A stretch of DNA of 64,000 nt from Hymenopus coronatus (lineage: Eukaryota; Arthropoda; Insecta; Mantodea; Hymenopodidae): the NCBI GenBank assembly GCA_030762935.1, contig CM060900.1:370527132-370591131 (forward strand), given 5' to 3'. Position numbers and translations under genes: made by a program. Shown piece by piece: positions 1-10,505 of the stretch. Below the pieces are notes generated by a model that saw only the letters and a program-made list of their open reading frames with translations, was not told the DNA's origin and made no database searches. Position 1 is the stretch's first letter. Each line of letters opens with the position of its first letter.

Positions 1-1175
1 TTCTCAATATGCTTGACGTTTAATTTATGTTAATGGGTATTTATCCATGAAATGGAAGAACATGAACCTCATATCTTAAGAGGATGGTCACAGCATTTTT
101 ATTCATGCTTCTCTGTGGCATTTTTCACACCTCTTTAAAAGCTACAGAGTTAATATTTCCCCTCTTCCAGAAGAAACGGAATGTGCACCATGTCACTAGT
201 TGCCAATAGAAGTCATGTCAGCATTCAATATAACTATTAAGCTTCATTAATGAATATAAATAAGATAATCAATGCACATACTAAAAGTACCTATTCAAAA
301 ATATTTTGTGTGGACAGAATTTTCATTTCATCTTAAAAACATTATTTGAAAACGATAAATAAAACTTGGGAACAGTGGAAAACAGAATTATAGACAATAT
401 TGTACATGCATACTGGAGTTACAGTGTAAGGTTACTTGGAATTTGCTTTGTTTCTATTGTAGTCATTTATCATAGGGCTGCTGACATCCCTGCAAGTTGC
501 AGAGGGTTTTCAGGTCACCTTTGTACAGGGTGATATATTATATACCTCTATTTACATTTTGCCAATTTAGTAGATAAGAATATTTTATAAATAGCTGCAA
601 AAAGGCTTTTGTTAATAACTGTGAGTAGACCCTTTGATTCCTTCTAATAATTAAATGAATATTATTATTAATATTTAATGAATGAATGAAGGCTTAAAGA
701 AACTGACCTAAACAAAAGCTTAATGTCTGGTCACTCACCTTCCATGGTGCAGCTGTTAGTGGACACTTAATTTTGTTATTAATAGAACTTTTAATGTCTT
801 CTAAATTTGAAGACTTAAAGGAACGTATCTGAACAAAATCATGTGATGAACTAAAGGGAAGGGCTGCTCACCAATAAGCACTGGTCAGCCTGGTGAATTA
901 CTGACCGAATTTATATTTCTTCCTCTTCTTATACCAATTCCCACTTTAAACTTTTCTATCCAGTCTCTCTTGAATGAGCTGTTGTTTTCTATGACCCTGA
1001 TGGTATTAGAGAATTTGAGGCCATGGAGATCATTTCAATTTCTTTCCTATAAAAGCTTTCTAATACTTGAGTGACATTACTGCCAAATACATGATGCCCA
1101 CTAATTAACAGTTACAATTTGTTTAATACACTCTAATAAGAATCTTGGGGAAAAGAAATGTAACTCCAGAGGTAA
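1..1175. other. Intergenic or intronic, no gene seen
   Basis: AT-rich sequence with no long ORF and no recognisable element. A weak internal similarity links about 690-760 and 812-890 (both have a CTTAAAG-GAAC-like start and a GCTCACC-like end). It may be an old duplication or chance. Confidence 0.6.
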
Positions 1176-1179
1176 AACA

Positions 1180-2094
1180 GTCCCACAATTGGATCTCCGG
1201 ATGGGGACTGCTTCCCAAGGATACAGACATACCAAATCAAACTCAATGAAGGTCCTTCAATTGAATGCTAGAGGAATGTCACAAACTATAAAGACTGAAT
1301 TAATAAAAATTGTATCTGATCACTCAGTTGATATATTTACAATCCAAGAAGCAAATATTGCACCAAGACAGTTGCAATATAATAAATTCAAGAATTTATA
1401 ATATGTATTGTTTATATACTTCCCAAACGATGACAAATTACAGTGGTATTTTAGTTGGAATTTCAGCACATCTTAAGTGGTCAGACCAAATTATCAAAGA
1501 AATGGATAGTATAGACACAATTGAAATATTTAAAATTAAATTATGGAAAAACAAATCTCAATTTAAAATATACACTGTTTATAACCCCCAAACAACTCCC
1601 CTAATTTTTAACATATTACAGTAGACAATAATACAGTATTAATGGGAGATCTTACTGCATATTCACAACGATGGAATTGCAATAAGTTGAACAATGCAGG
1701 AAAAATTATAGAAGAAGAAGATCCACTAAATGCTACACCAACAGAATTAATATACAATAAAGAAGATCCCCCAAGTTATTCTGGTTCAGGATATAATACT
1801 GATCTACTCTTTTCATCTATTAATTAATATACTAAAACAACAAAACATATTTTAGAAGATCCTGTTTCGGAGCACAGAATGATTATTGCAAACATTCAAC
1901 CCCCAATGGATCTTAAACCTAGATGGAACCTCAAAAAGCTAACTTGGAAGAGCAAACTAATGAACTAAAAACCAAATTTGAAGAACTACCAAACAAATTA
2001 ATCCAATCATATCAAATAAACAAATATACATCTGTGTGTGTGTGTGTGTGTGTGTGTGAAACAAATACTAATAACAGCAAAAAAAAAAAAAAAA

Positions 2095-2132
<38 letters not shown>

Positions 2133-4320
2133 ATATCACGTGGAATAATTAAAAATAAAAAACCTTTCAGGAATTCAAAAATAGAAAATATGAAAAAGAA
2201 AGAGATCATGCTAGAAATAATGCAGAAATAACAAAAAGTCCAAAAGACATGAAATTGGAGCAAATTATGGCAACAATTCCAAAAAAAGTAATTCCATGAG
2301 AGAAAATTTTAATACATTTTTACAAAAAATGGATTATAGAAGAGATGACCAGAAAGCATATAGATTCATATATAATATGCAAAATAAAAAAGAACAACAG
2401 AAAACACCATTCATTCATAACAACAAAGAAATAACAAATGCAAATGAAATAGCAACAAATTCAACAAAAACTATTCCGATATAAGTACATGCATTGCCCT
2501 CAGAGATCAAAAAGAACAAAAATCAATGAAAGAGGAGCTTAAAACTACATAAAATCAACAAGCAACACAAAGGACAATATTTTTAATAAGCACTTCACTA
2601 TCAAAGAACCAAATATAGCTATCAATAACCAAAAATAATAATAATAAAAAAAAAATCCCAGGACCAGATAATATACATACACAGTTCCTCAAACACCTTG
2701 TTAATAAAGCAAACATTCAATGAATCTCCCTGTATAGACTTTCTTGGTATACAAAATTTCCTTATGATTGGAAGAAGGCCATCATAGTCGTTTGTTTTTG
2801 TTTTTTTTTAAATATTTAATAATTTTTCAAATTATCATCCATTATCAATAACCAGTGTAATTGCTAAAACCATGGAAAAAATTATTTCAAATCCTCTAAA
2901 TTGGTATCTAGAAACAAATATTTTTCTCTTCCCCAAGATGTATTTAGAAAGTTATGTTCAACAAATTATACATCTAAGTCAAGATACTTAAGACAATTTC
3001 AATAAAGAAAGAGATAGCTTAGCAATATTTCTTGATCTTCAAGGAGCATTTGACTGTATTTGGAGATTTAGAAAAAATGCAAACCTTAGGTACTCAAGGT
3101 AACATGCTTCAGTGGATTAGTGGATCAGAATTTTTGTTATCCAAATTATGATAACCATCTTTCTAAGTACCAACAAACACACTGAGGCTTACCACAAGGT
3201 TCTATTCTTGGTACCACATTGTTCAATATCTATATTAATGATCTACCTAAAAGCATAGAAAATCCTGAAACAAAAATTCTACTTTTTGCTGATGATATTG
3301 TAATATGGACTTCAAACCAAAACCCAAAGCCAACAATTAATCTGTATAATTCAACAATCACTTACTTTAGAAAGCTAGTCATCCCAAAATATATAAAAAT
3401 AAATATACAACACAAATTATCAATTATTTTTTTAACAAACAAACCAATACTTATTTCATTAAAATTGGAAGAAAGAACACTAACTCAAACTCATGAAGCA
3501 AAATATTTAGTAATAACTTTTGTTAAAAAATGAACTGGAAGAAACATATGGAAAACATAAGTAGAAAAGTGGAAAAAACAACAACAAAAAAACAGAAAAA
3601 AACTACCATTAATACGTAATATATAAACCTTAAACATCCTATACCAGAATTAAATAAAATTTATTATGCATTATTTCCAAGAAATTCTAGTAACTACAAA
3701 TTTGATTACAAAATCAAACCCTTCGCTTGATAACAGGAGTTATTAAAACAACACCAATCACTCTCATGCAAATTTTGATGAGTGAAAATTAGATATGTAT
3801 TTAACAAATATTGATGGTAAAATCATGGTAATTCTCTTAAGTCTACAAAATCTCTTTTATCATATAAAAAAACCTCAAATTCTATCTGATTCAAAAGCAG
3901 CCATTTACATTATAACATGAGACTTAACAGGCAAAAGCCTTAACATTCTAGAATGTCGTAAAACAATACAACAATTAACCCATTTACATAAATAGTGGAA
4001 ATTCAATGGATTCCATTGTGGAACAATAGCCAATGAAATGGCTGATTTTTTGGCCAAAAAGGGAAGTAAATTATTACAAAATCAATTCCGTTTAATTCCG
4101 TTTCGCTCTATTAAAAGAATAATATTAAACAAGTACACAAATAAAATAAATGATAAATACACAAACAAAACATCTGGAAAACAATAGGCAAATTTACAAG
4201 ATTACAATATTTCTACATTACCAAGAAAATCTGCAGACTACTGACAAGACATGACTGTTTACAAAAATACTTATACAGTTATAACATAACTAATTTGAGT
4301 CAAATATGGACACTATTGTT
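1180..4320 (+). pseudogene. Decayed non-LTR retrotransposon with EN, RT and RNase H (jockey/I-like)
   Basis: Broken ORF fragments in one orientation follow LINE order. An APE-type endonuclease start lies near 1240 (VLQLNARGMS, then IQEAN), with its GD-N-x-AHS-like segment near 1640 (now GDLTAYS). RT follows: a DLQGAFD segment near 3030 and FADDIV near 3285 within the largest piece (3219-3533). An RNase H-like C-terminus lies near 4010-4060 (HCGTIANEMAD, then LAKKGS). A terminal region near 4220-4320 resembles the Cys/His tail that follows RNase H in such LINEs. Stops and frameshifts occur throughout, and a TG plus poly(A) tract interrupts the endonuclease-RT linker. RNase H suggests the I/jockey-related group; the clade is inferred. 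It is non-functional. Its 3' end runs into the Penelope palindrome. Confidence 0.82.
2033..2131. repeat. (TG)n and poly(A) tracts
   Basis: About 13 TG units are followed, after a short spacer, by a ~50-bp A-rich tract. Both lie inside the decayed LINE. Confidence 0.9.
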
Positions 4321-4334
4321 TCACTTACTGAGTT

Positions 4335-4753
4335 TCTTTCCTGGATGCATTTCAAAGATGTTCATCTTCAATGTTGGTGGGTTTTTGACTGGCTTCGGAA
4401 GTGGAGGTTCCTATCATAATTTCATTTGTGCTGCCATCTGGTTTCCTAGGTGGTAATCTTAAAATGTTGTCTGTTGGTGGTATTTCAAAATTCATAACTC
4501 TGTGTGCATTTTTCCCAATGTGTATCCTTTCCCAAATTGCTAGTTCAGTTGTAATTTTTACATGTTTAATAAGTTTGATGACTGGTTTTATGTTGTGTTG
4601 TGATGTTCAGAAGTGATGTGATACTGCAGATTTGTCTATTTGCTTGAGTTTTATGTTCTTGAGGCACTCTTTCAATCTAGTTTGAAGGTTTCTCTTAGTC
4701 TGTCCAATGTAAATTTTGGGGCAATCTTACAGGTTATTTGGTAAATGCCAGAT
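4335..4753 (-). pseudogene. Penelope-like GIY-YIG endonuclease fragment, left arm
   Basis: On the minus strand the sequence reads IYIGQTKRNLQTRLKE, the signature start of the GIY-YIG endonuclease domain of Penelope-like elements. A histidine-rich segment (SAVSHHF), then a conserved LAIWERIHIGKN-like stretch and a short C-terminus follow, closing just before the 3' non-coding region. At least one in-frame stop follows SHHF. The reverse transcriptase that should precede it is absent, so this is a 5'-truncated relic. Confidence 0.8.
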
Positions 4754-4847
4754 CACAATATAGAGTTGGTATCTCAAAACAAATGCAACTTAAGGAACCT
4801 ATTAAATCACCCATTAAAAGACACTATACAAATCAAATCAAATCAAA

Positions 4848-5297
4848 TCTGACATTTACCAAATAAACTGTAAGATTGCCACAAAATTTACATTGGACAG
4901 TCTAAGAGAAACCTTCAAACAAGATTGAAAGAACACCTCAGGAACATGAAATTCAAGCAAACAAGACAGATCTGCAATATCACATCACTTGTGGAATTCA
5001 CAACACAACATCAAACTGGATGCCAAACTTATTAAATATGTAAAAATTACAACCAAACTAGCAATTTGGGAAAGGATACACATTAGGAAAAATGTACACA
5101 GTTATAAATTTTGGAATACCACCAGTAGACAACATTTTAAGATTACCCCTAAGAAAACCAGATGGCAGCACAGATGAAATTACGATAGGAACCTCCCCTT
5201 TTGAAGCCATTCAAAGACTCGCCGACGATGAAGATAAACATCTTTGAAATGCATCCTGGGGAAAAACTTAGTAAGTAAAATCTTAGTGTCCTTATTA
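4848..5297 (+). pseudogene. Penelope-like GIY-YIG endonuclease fragment, right arm
   Basis: This is the plus-strand counterpart of the left arm. It reads IYIGQSKRNLQTRLKEHLRN, then a broken middle, then LAIWERIHIRKN and a proline/asparagine-rich C-terminus near 5110-5200. It diverges from the left arm at scattered sites and has its own frameshifts (the longest open piece is 4989-5177). The two arms therefore decayed independently after they arose. No RT domain is attached. Confidence 0.8.
5222..5249 (+). ncRNA. Candidate degraded hammerhead ribozyme core
   Basis: CCGACGA is followed by a 6-bp hairpin (GAAGAT / ATCTTT, loop AAAC) and then GAAA, in the order of a hammerhead core (CUGANGA, stem II, GAAA). 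The only core mismatch is C for U at the second position. The left palindrome arm carries the same hairpin and GAAA with further changes. Hammerheads in Penelope-like repeats are established; that this is one is inference. Confidence 0.35.
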
Positions 5298-5362
5298 TTT
5301 TTTTTTTTTTTTTTTGGTAGTGTTTAACGCCCGCTTTAACTACTTATAGCACCGCAGGCGGT
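5298..5362 (-). mobile_element. Ultra-short SINE-B insertion with 15-bp TSD
   Basis: In sense orientation (minus) it starts ACCGCCTGCGGTGC, has a ~50-nt body and ends in an A-tail (T-run at 5298-5315). Perfect 15-bp direct repeats TTAGTGTCCTTATTA flank it at 5283-5297 and 5363-5377, proving target-primed insertion into the Penelope arm. The body equals the 3' end of the longer SINE-B copies at 23.7 and 44.4 kb. Confidence 0.88.
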
Positions 5363-5420
5363 TTAGTGTCCTTATTAGACTCAAATTAGTTATATAATAA
5401 TTTAAGTTTTACTGTATAAA

Positions 5421-8400
5421 AACATCCAAAACCTCAAATATGGGAATCATAAAATTTAAAATAGCAGCTATTGTGTTCACCTAGCATGCTAGAGTGAAAC
5501 AGTTGCATCTGTGCCAAGTATAATGGATTCAGCCCAAGAGTAGGAAAAAACAAACTTAAATGTATGTAACTGCAACACCTCATATCAGTAGAATATTGTG
5601 ACATAAAAGAACCCAGTGGACAACATTCTGTTAAGCTGGCAGTGTTAATGCAATCCTGGCAATTTTAGCCTTATTATATAACTTCACAGCTATTATTTAA
5701 TGTTATATAAAGTAGAAAAAAAACAAACTTAACAAATGCTGACAGTTCTGTTCTCTGTTTACACTGTGACACATAATACTGATTTAGGGAAGCTGATTAA
5801 GACATCATTAACAAAAGTTTCTTGCACTTCAATATATAAATGTTGATTTAGATCAATTTGTAGCTTAGTGTAATAGGTACCAGTTAATTCTGGAAATCCA
5901 TTCAGAAGACAGACATAATTCAGGTTGCTTTCTAATAATACTGACTCATTAATCTGATTTCTACATTTAGGATTACCGAGCTCAAGACCAGATGATAATG
6001 CCATAAAATGAAAAGGAATAAGCAACTGTTCCAACTGAAACACATGTTTATTGTAATTTAAATTTGCTGGTTTAAGGCACTGAAAAATGTACTTCAATAA
6101 TAAGAGCATTTTTGGGGGCTTAGTAACAAAATTTATATACCTAATTTAGCTGCTTCAGTTTCCTGGTGGAACTTGCATGAACATGCACAATATGTTAAGT
6201 ACCTATGTAAAGAGACACATTTTATTTTAAGTAAATATATGAGAGAAGTTGTGAAACTACTAGGCATTAAGCAAAAGAAATGGGAATTGTTCTTCCTGAA
6301 GTTGGAGGAGTAAAATGATGCTACATTATAGTAAATGATCATATTTCCATTATCGATGAATAAATAGAGAATTAAATTTCTAATAGCAATGGTAACGAGG
6401 TATGATATATTATTGGCTATAAGTAGTATCAGCAAAGTACTAATTGTCTGGAAGAGTCCTTGCTGCAGGGTCTTCTTCAGCTTCTGAATAACTTTGGAAG
6501 TAATGGCTTAGATTTAGCAATTTTGAAAGAAAATGAAATATGTAAATACTTACTCATTAAGCTCAGAAAGCCTTAAATTTTGATTTAATCAGTCAAAACT
6601 TAAATAGCATCCTTGAATTATGGTACACCTTGTCAAAAATATTATTTTTAAATTTTAAGAAACTTGTTCAGTACTGTATATCACAATTGTTTACTTCTTT
6701 TTCATGGAAAATTCAAAACAAACAAAATTATTAACTCTGTTCATAAGTAAAATAAGTTAAACAACTCATTTTAAAGCAGGTTAAGACAGCTATTTAAATG
6801 CTACAACTTTTAAACTGAATACAGTATCCTTTTATAGATACAGCTCTTGCAAATCATGTGTTAAGTCACAATAGCATCTACTATGAATTAATCAAGCCAT
6901 AAACTATATGTTATGAATGGCTGTATTCAATAGTAACCTTAACTTTGAATGAGATAAGAGTCACAAATGACTTCGATTTTGTCATTCAAAACTTTGAACA
7001 AAGTGTTTATCACCATCATCATTGTTAATGTAATTTGTATTATGGTTTATTCTATTTTAACAGTTTAGCTTTAAACATTATATATCTTATAAATGAGTAC
7101 CCAATGTCAAAATACATATGATATATACTATGGGTCCTATATGAAAAGGTCTTTTCTTGTTAAAGGTTATAAAATGCATTTAAATTTAAGAAATTATTTT
7201 ATGTAAACAGCATTAATAATGTTTGCTCAGTTATGGATATGAAATGTATGTTACAATCTTGCTAAATATCTGATAGGAACAAGTGTCTGATAACTATGCA
7301 ATGGACAGCTAAAAATGTCCATGTATCTTGAATTTTATTTTTTGCACTACTAGTAGTAATTGGTTATATACATAAAGTTTTGCACTACTAAATGTTTTTT
7401 ATAAGAATAGAAGACACTGATATAATTGATTAAGCATGGAACAACTAGGTTAAAAAGTTGATACAGTGGTAGGTTCTGCACCTAATAATTTATCGGGTTA
7501 TTAAAAAAGAGCAGTATAAATTGTTAACATCACACAAATGTAATATGTGTAATGGCATTACTCTTGCAAAATCTATTAGCAGTTTCAGTTTAAAGTAGTA
7601 AGTAATTTCCATTCTGTATGCAATAGATATTATATTGTGATTTGGACTGTCAAAATGACTTGTAATGAAACATGTAGTAATAAATTCATTGCTGCTTTTA
7701 TAGATTTCAAGAGTACATGGAATAGTGGTGAATCTGAAGAGTTCTAAGCGCAGTGTTTTCTTGGTCTTCTGGGTAGGCAGTTTCTTCAATTTTATTGTAG
7801 ATTATGATTTACCCATTATATAAAAAGCTTCCTCTTAGGCAACAACTAAAGAAATTCTGCACAAATGAATTACTGAATTTCTTTTTACACATTGCCTACA
7901 AAGAAACTTGTCATATGATGAAACAGAGGTCACCCTCGGGAAGAATGAAGATAGAGCCTGCACCAGAAGACCTGGAACATGATAAAGAATGCTATTTATA
8001 TGTGGCTATGGCAACGATATCATGAATATTAATAAAAATATACACTTCTGACTGTTACAGATCCCTCTTATTACCAAAGCGTTATTGAATCATAGGAAAT
8101 CTGCCTGAGCAATAGCTAACAGTACCCAATTATTGGGCTATCATCATCAGTATATTGGAGGATGTGGAGTTTAATTAACAGCTGGATGTACTTTTACCTT
8201 AGACTGTTTGGGTAAAGGAGCTAGTGTTTCAGAGAAATTATCGTTCTTACTAGTCAGTTTGATCAGTAACTCAGGTTATGAGAACTTCTTAATTGAGTAA
8301 ACAGTTTATTAGTATCTAAGTATTATTCTATTAAATGCTTGTTCTGCATGACTGAGTAGAGAATCTCAAAGGAAGCTTAATGTTTTGCTAACAAGGATAT

Positions 8401-8830
8401 AAGGGAAGCGGACTTTCAAAAAGTAGTTTTGAACAATTTTTTTTCTGAGAAAATCAACCTTTTTTGTAGAACATAAACTAATAGATGAAATTTTCAGGCA
8501 TTTTGCTGATAAATATGATAAAAAAAACATGGACATTTAAACAAAAACTCAGAAAAATAAAAGAAAATATACTGGGGTTTATTACCTGAAGTAGAATGGA
8601 CAAACTCCTTCTTGATAGGGAATGGAAGACAAACTGCTCTTTGACTGTATAATTTAAACTATAATATTAACTTCTGTCAAAATACAATGCATTTTCATTG
8701 TAAGATAATAAAGTTTGTTCTTGTTAGGTTCATAGTAAGTAATACAACCAAAATATTTAAATTTTACCATAGTTTATAACTTTTATATAACATTGAAATA
8801 GCTTTAATGTTAATTACTTTGAAATTTACA
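5421..8830. other. AT-rich intergenic or intronic stretch
   Basis: No element or exon is recognised. Open frames of ~100-116 codons on the minus strand (5759-6109, 6133-6435, 7490-7789) and one on plus (7804-8025) match no family I know, and they show no clear splice structure. I treat them as chance ORFs. Confidence 0.5.
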
Positions 8831-8834
8831 ATTT

Positions 8835-10300
8835 TCAAACCTGAATTGTGTTCTTCACAATAACAACCTCCATCATATATGTACTCACAGCAGACTTCCC
8901 ATTCAAATGGGTATTAGAAAGAATGTTGGCATACCATTGAAGTTCTGGATTGTTACACCACTCCTCACCTGCAAATTTTCTGAGCAGCATCTCCACATCT
9001 TTCTTTCTTTCTGGTTTCAATGCACATCTCAAAGGAATTTCTTTTGGCATTTGAGGTGAAATTGTTGATTTGCCGCTTATTAAGAAGGCTTTAAATGTTT
9101 GAGTTATGTCATCATTGTGATAAAAAGCCTCTGACTTAATCAGAACTTTAGATTTATTGTTCTTCTCCATACATTTTGCCTCAATTATAGCTGTTATTTT
9201 GTTAAGATAGGATGTGACAGAATTAAAGGCAAAAAGCATCCATTGATTTCCCAACTTTTGAACCTCTCCAAATTCAGAATCTAGCTCATTGTACTTTTCT
9301 TTTGTTATTATTGTTAAATGTGACCACAAAAACTTCTCCACATGACCAATAGCTCTGTCTGCTGGCAGGTACATATGGCCTTGAACTGGGAAGATGAGGC
9401 TTATTTTCTTGATGTTTATAGGAACGAAGTTAGAAAGCCAAAATATTAGTGAGTGTTTGATATGGTTCTTTTCGTTTTGACCATCACATCTATCAGAAAA
9501 AGTCAATACTGGAGTATTTTCTGTTGATAATTTAATTAAAAAATCATGGAAGGCTGATGCTACCTCATTAGCTCCACATGCAGCTTATTCTTCTGACCAC
9601 GTATAAAAACAGGTTGTTTGGGGAACAGGTCAGTGACACAGAAACAATACAATCAAACTCATCTTGCATAATTTGCTTCATGAATTGGAAGTTTTGGCAA
9701 AACTTGAACCTGCTACAGATCAAAACAATAATGTAGTGTATCATCATTATACTGAGATTCATTTATAATGTCACAGAGTGAATGTACTCATAATTGTGTC
9801 ATTAGTGTTTGCTTTTCCTTGCTATCTCATGCCAAAGTCATTTGATTTTTGTCTTGTACAGAAACTACACATATCACTGGCAGGCGATCCAAAGTCAATA
9901 TGAAAGTCCTTGGCAAAAATTCCTGAGAAAAATTTGTAACTTACCTACTTGAATTTCAGTAGTAGTGGTTTCATTAAACAATTTGTGAAGCCTTGATATA
10001 TTCATTTCTGAAGACAAATAAATTCTTTGTGATTTCTTTCCAGACTACAGAGTTTGGATATAAATTCCCCTAACTTCTTCTTTTTATGCAATAGTTTATG
10101 AGATTTGCAATACATTTAGCAATGGTAAGTAATCTTTTGTGTGTGACTCCCAAAGCTGACATGAAAAATTTCTAACTGCCATGAGAAATTTCTTTGTTGC
10201 CCAAAGCTGGTACCAAATAGTGACCTGGTGCAAAGTTCCCTGATTCACCTTCTTTTTAGTGTATTCATTGTTATTAAGTTTGACCATTTATTATCTTGGC
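8835..10300 (-). pseudogene. Transposase-like pseudogene, DNCGGQNKN/DUF7869-type
   Basis: The longest piece (9506-8835, 223 codons) starts TFSDRCDGQNEKNHI and continues to FPVQGHMYLPADRAIGHVEK. This is the SDxCxGQN...GHxxxxxDR signature of a large arthropod/cnidarian family of transposon-derived RNase H-fold proteins that I associate with DUF7869. Upstream on the same strand, in other frames, lie NEVAS-like residues (9590-9560), FHIDFGSPASDMCSFC (about 9920-9870) and FFMSALGVTHKRLLTIAKC (about 10170-10110), all in the N-to-C order of that family. At least three frameshifts or stops separate the pieces, so it is a broken full-length copy. Aspartates in SDRC and DRA are candidate catalytic residues. 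A fast-evolving spliced host gene is less likely. Confidence 0.62.
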
Positions 10301-10471
10301 TCACTTTGTTCTTTTCCCTATATAGTCTTTTTCAGTTTGTGGTTGTCCTGTGATGTGTGAGTACACCACAATTGAAAATGCCCTTTGTATGACTGCTTCT
10401 ATCCCTCCATATGTGGAAAGTGAACGGCATATCTAGTAAGGAAGCAAAATTACTTGATTTAGCACAAAATA

Positions 10472-10474
10472 AGG

Positions 10475-10504
<30 letters not shown>
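10472..10504. repeat. (ATT)n at the 5' edge of the RTE element
   Basis: About 11 ATT units sit immediately upstream of the element. The same motif forms the element's 3' tail, so insertion into an existing ATT microsatellite is likely. Confidence 0.9.

Positions 10505-10505
<1 letters not shown>

Larger units (their letters stand above)
4274..5420. repeat. Large imperfect palindrome of two Penelope-like 3' ends
   Basis: The left arm (about 4274-4753) is the reverse complement of the right arm (about 4848-5420), with a ~95-bp spacer. Both arms can be followed over several hundred bases; the right arm is interrupted by a short SINE at 5298-5362. The matching region includes the coding end of a GIY-YIG domain and a 3' non-coding part. 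The outermost ~45 bp of the right arm also match, inverted, the end of the neighbouring LINE (ATAACTAATTTGAGTC is shared). The duplication therefore seems to include the LINE/Penelope junction. Head-to-head and tandem partial copies are typical of Penelope-like elements. Confidence 0.85.
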
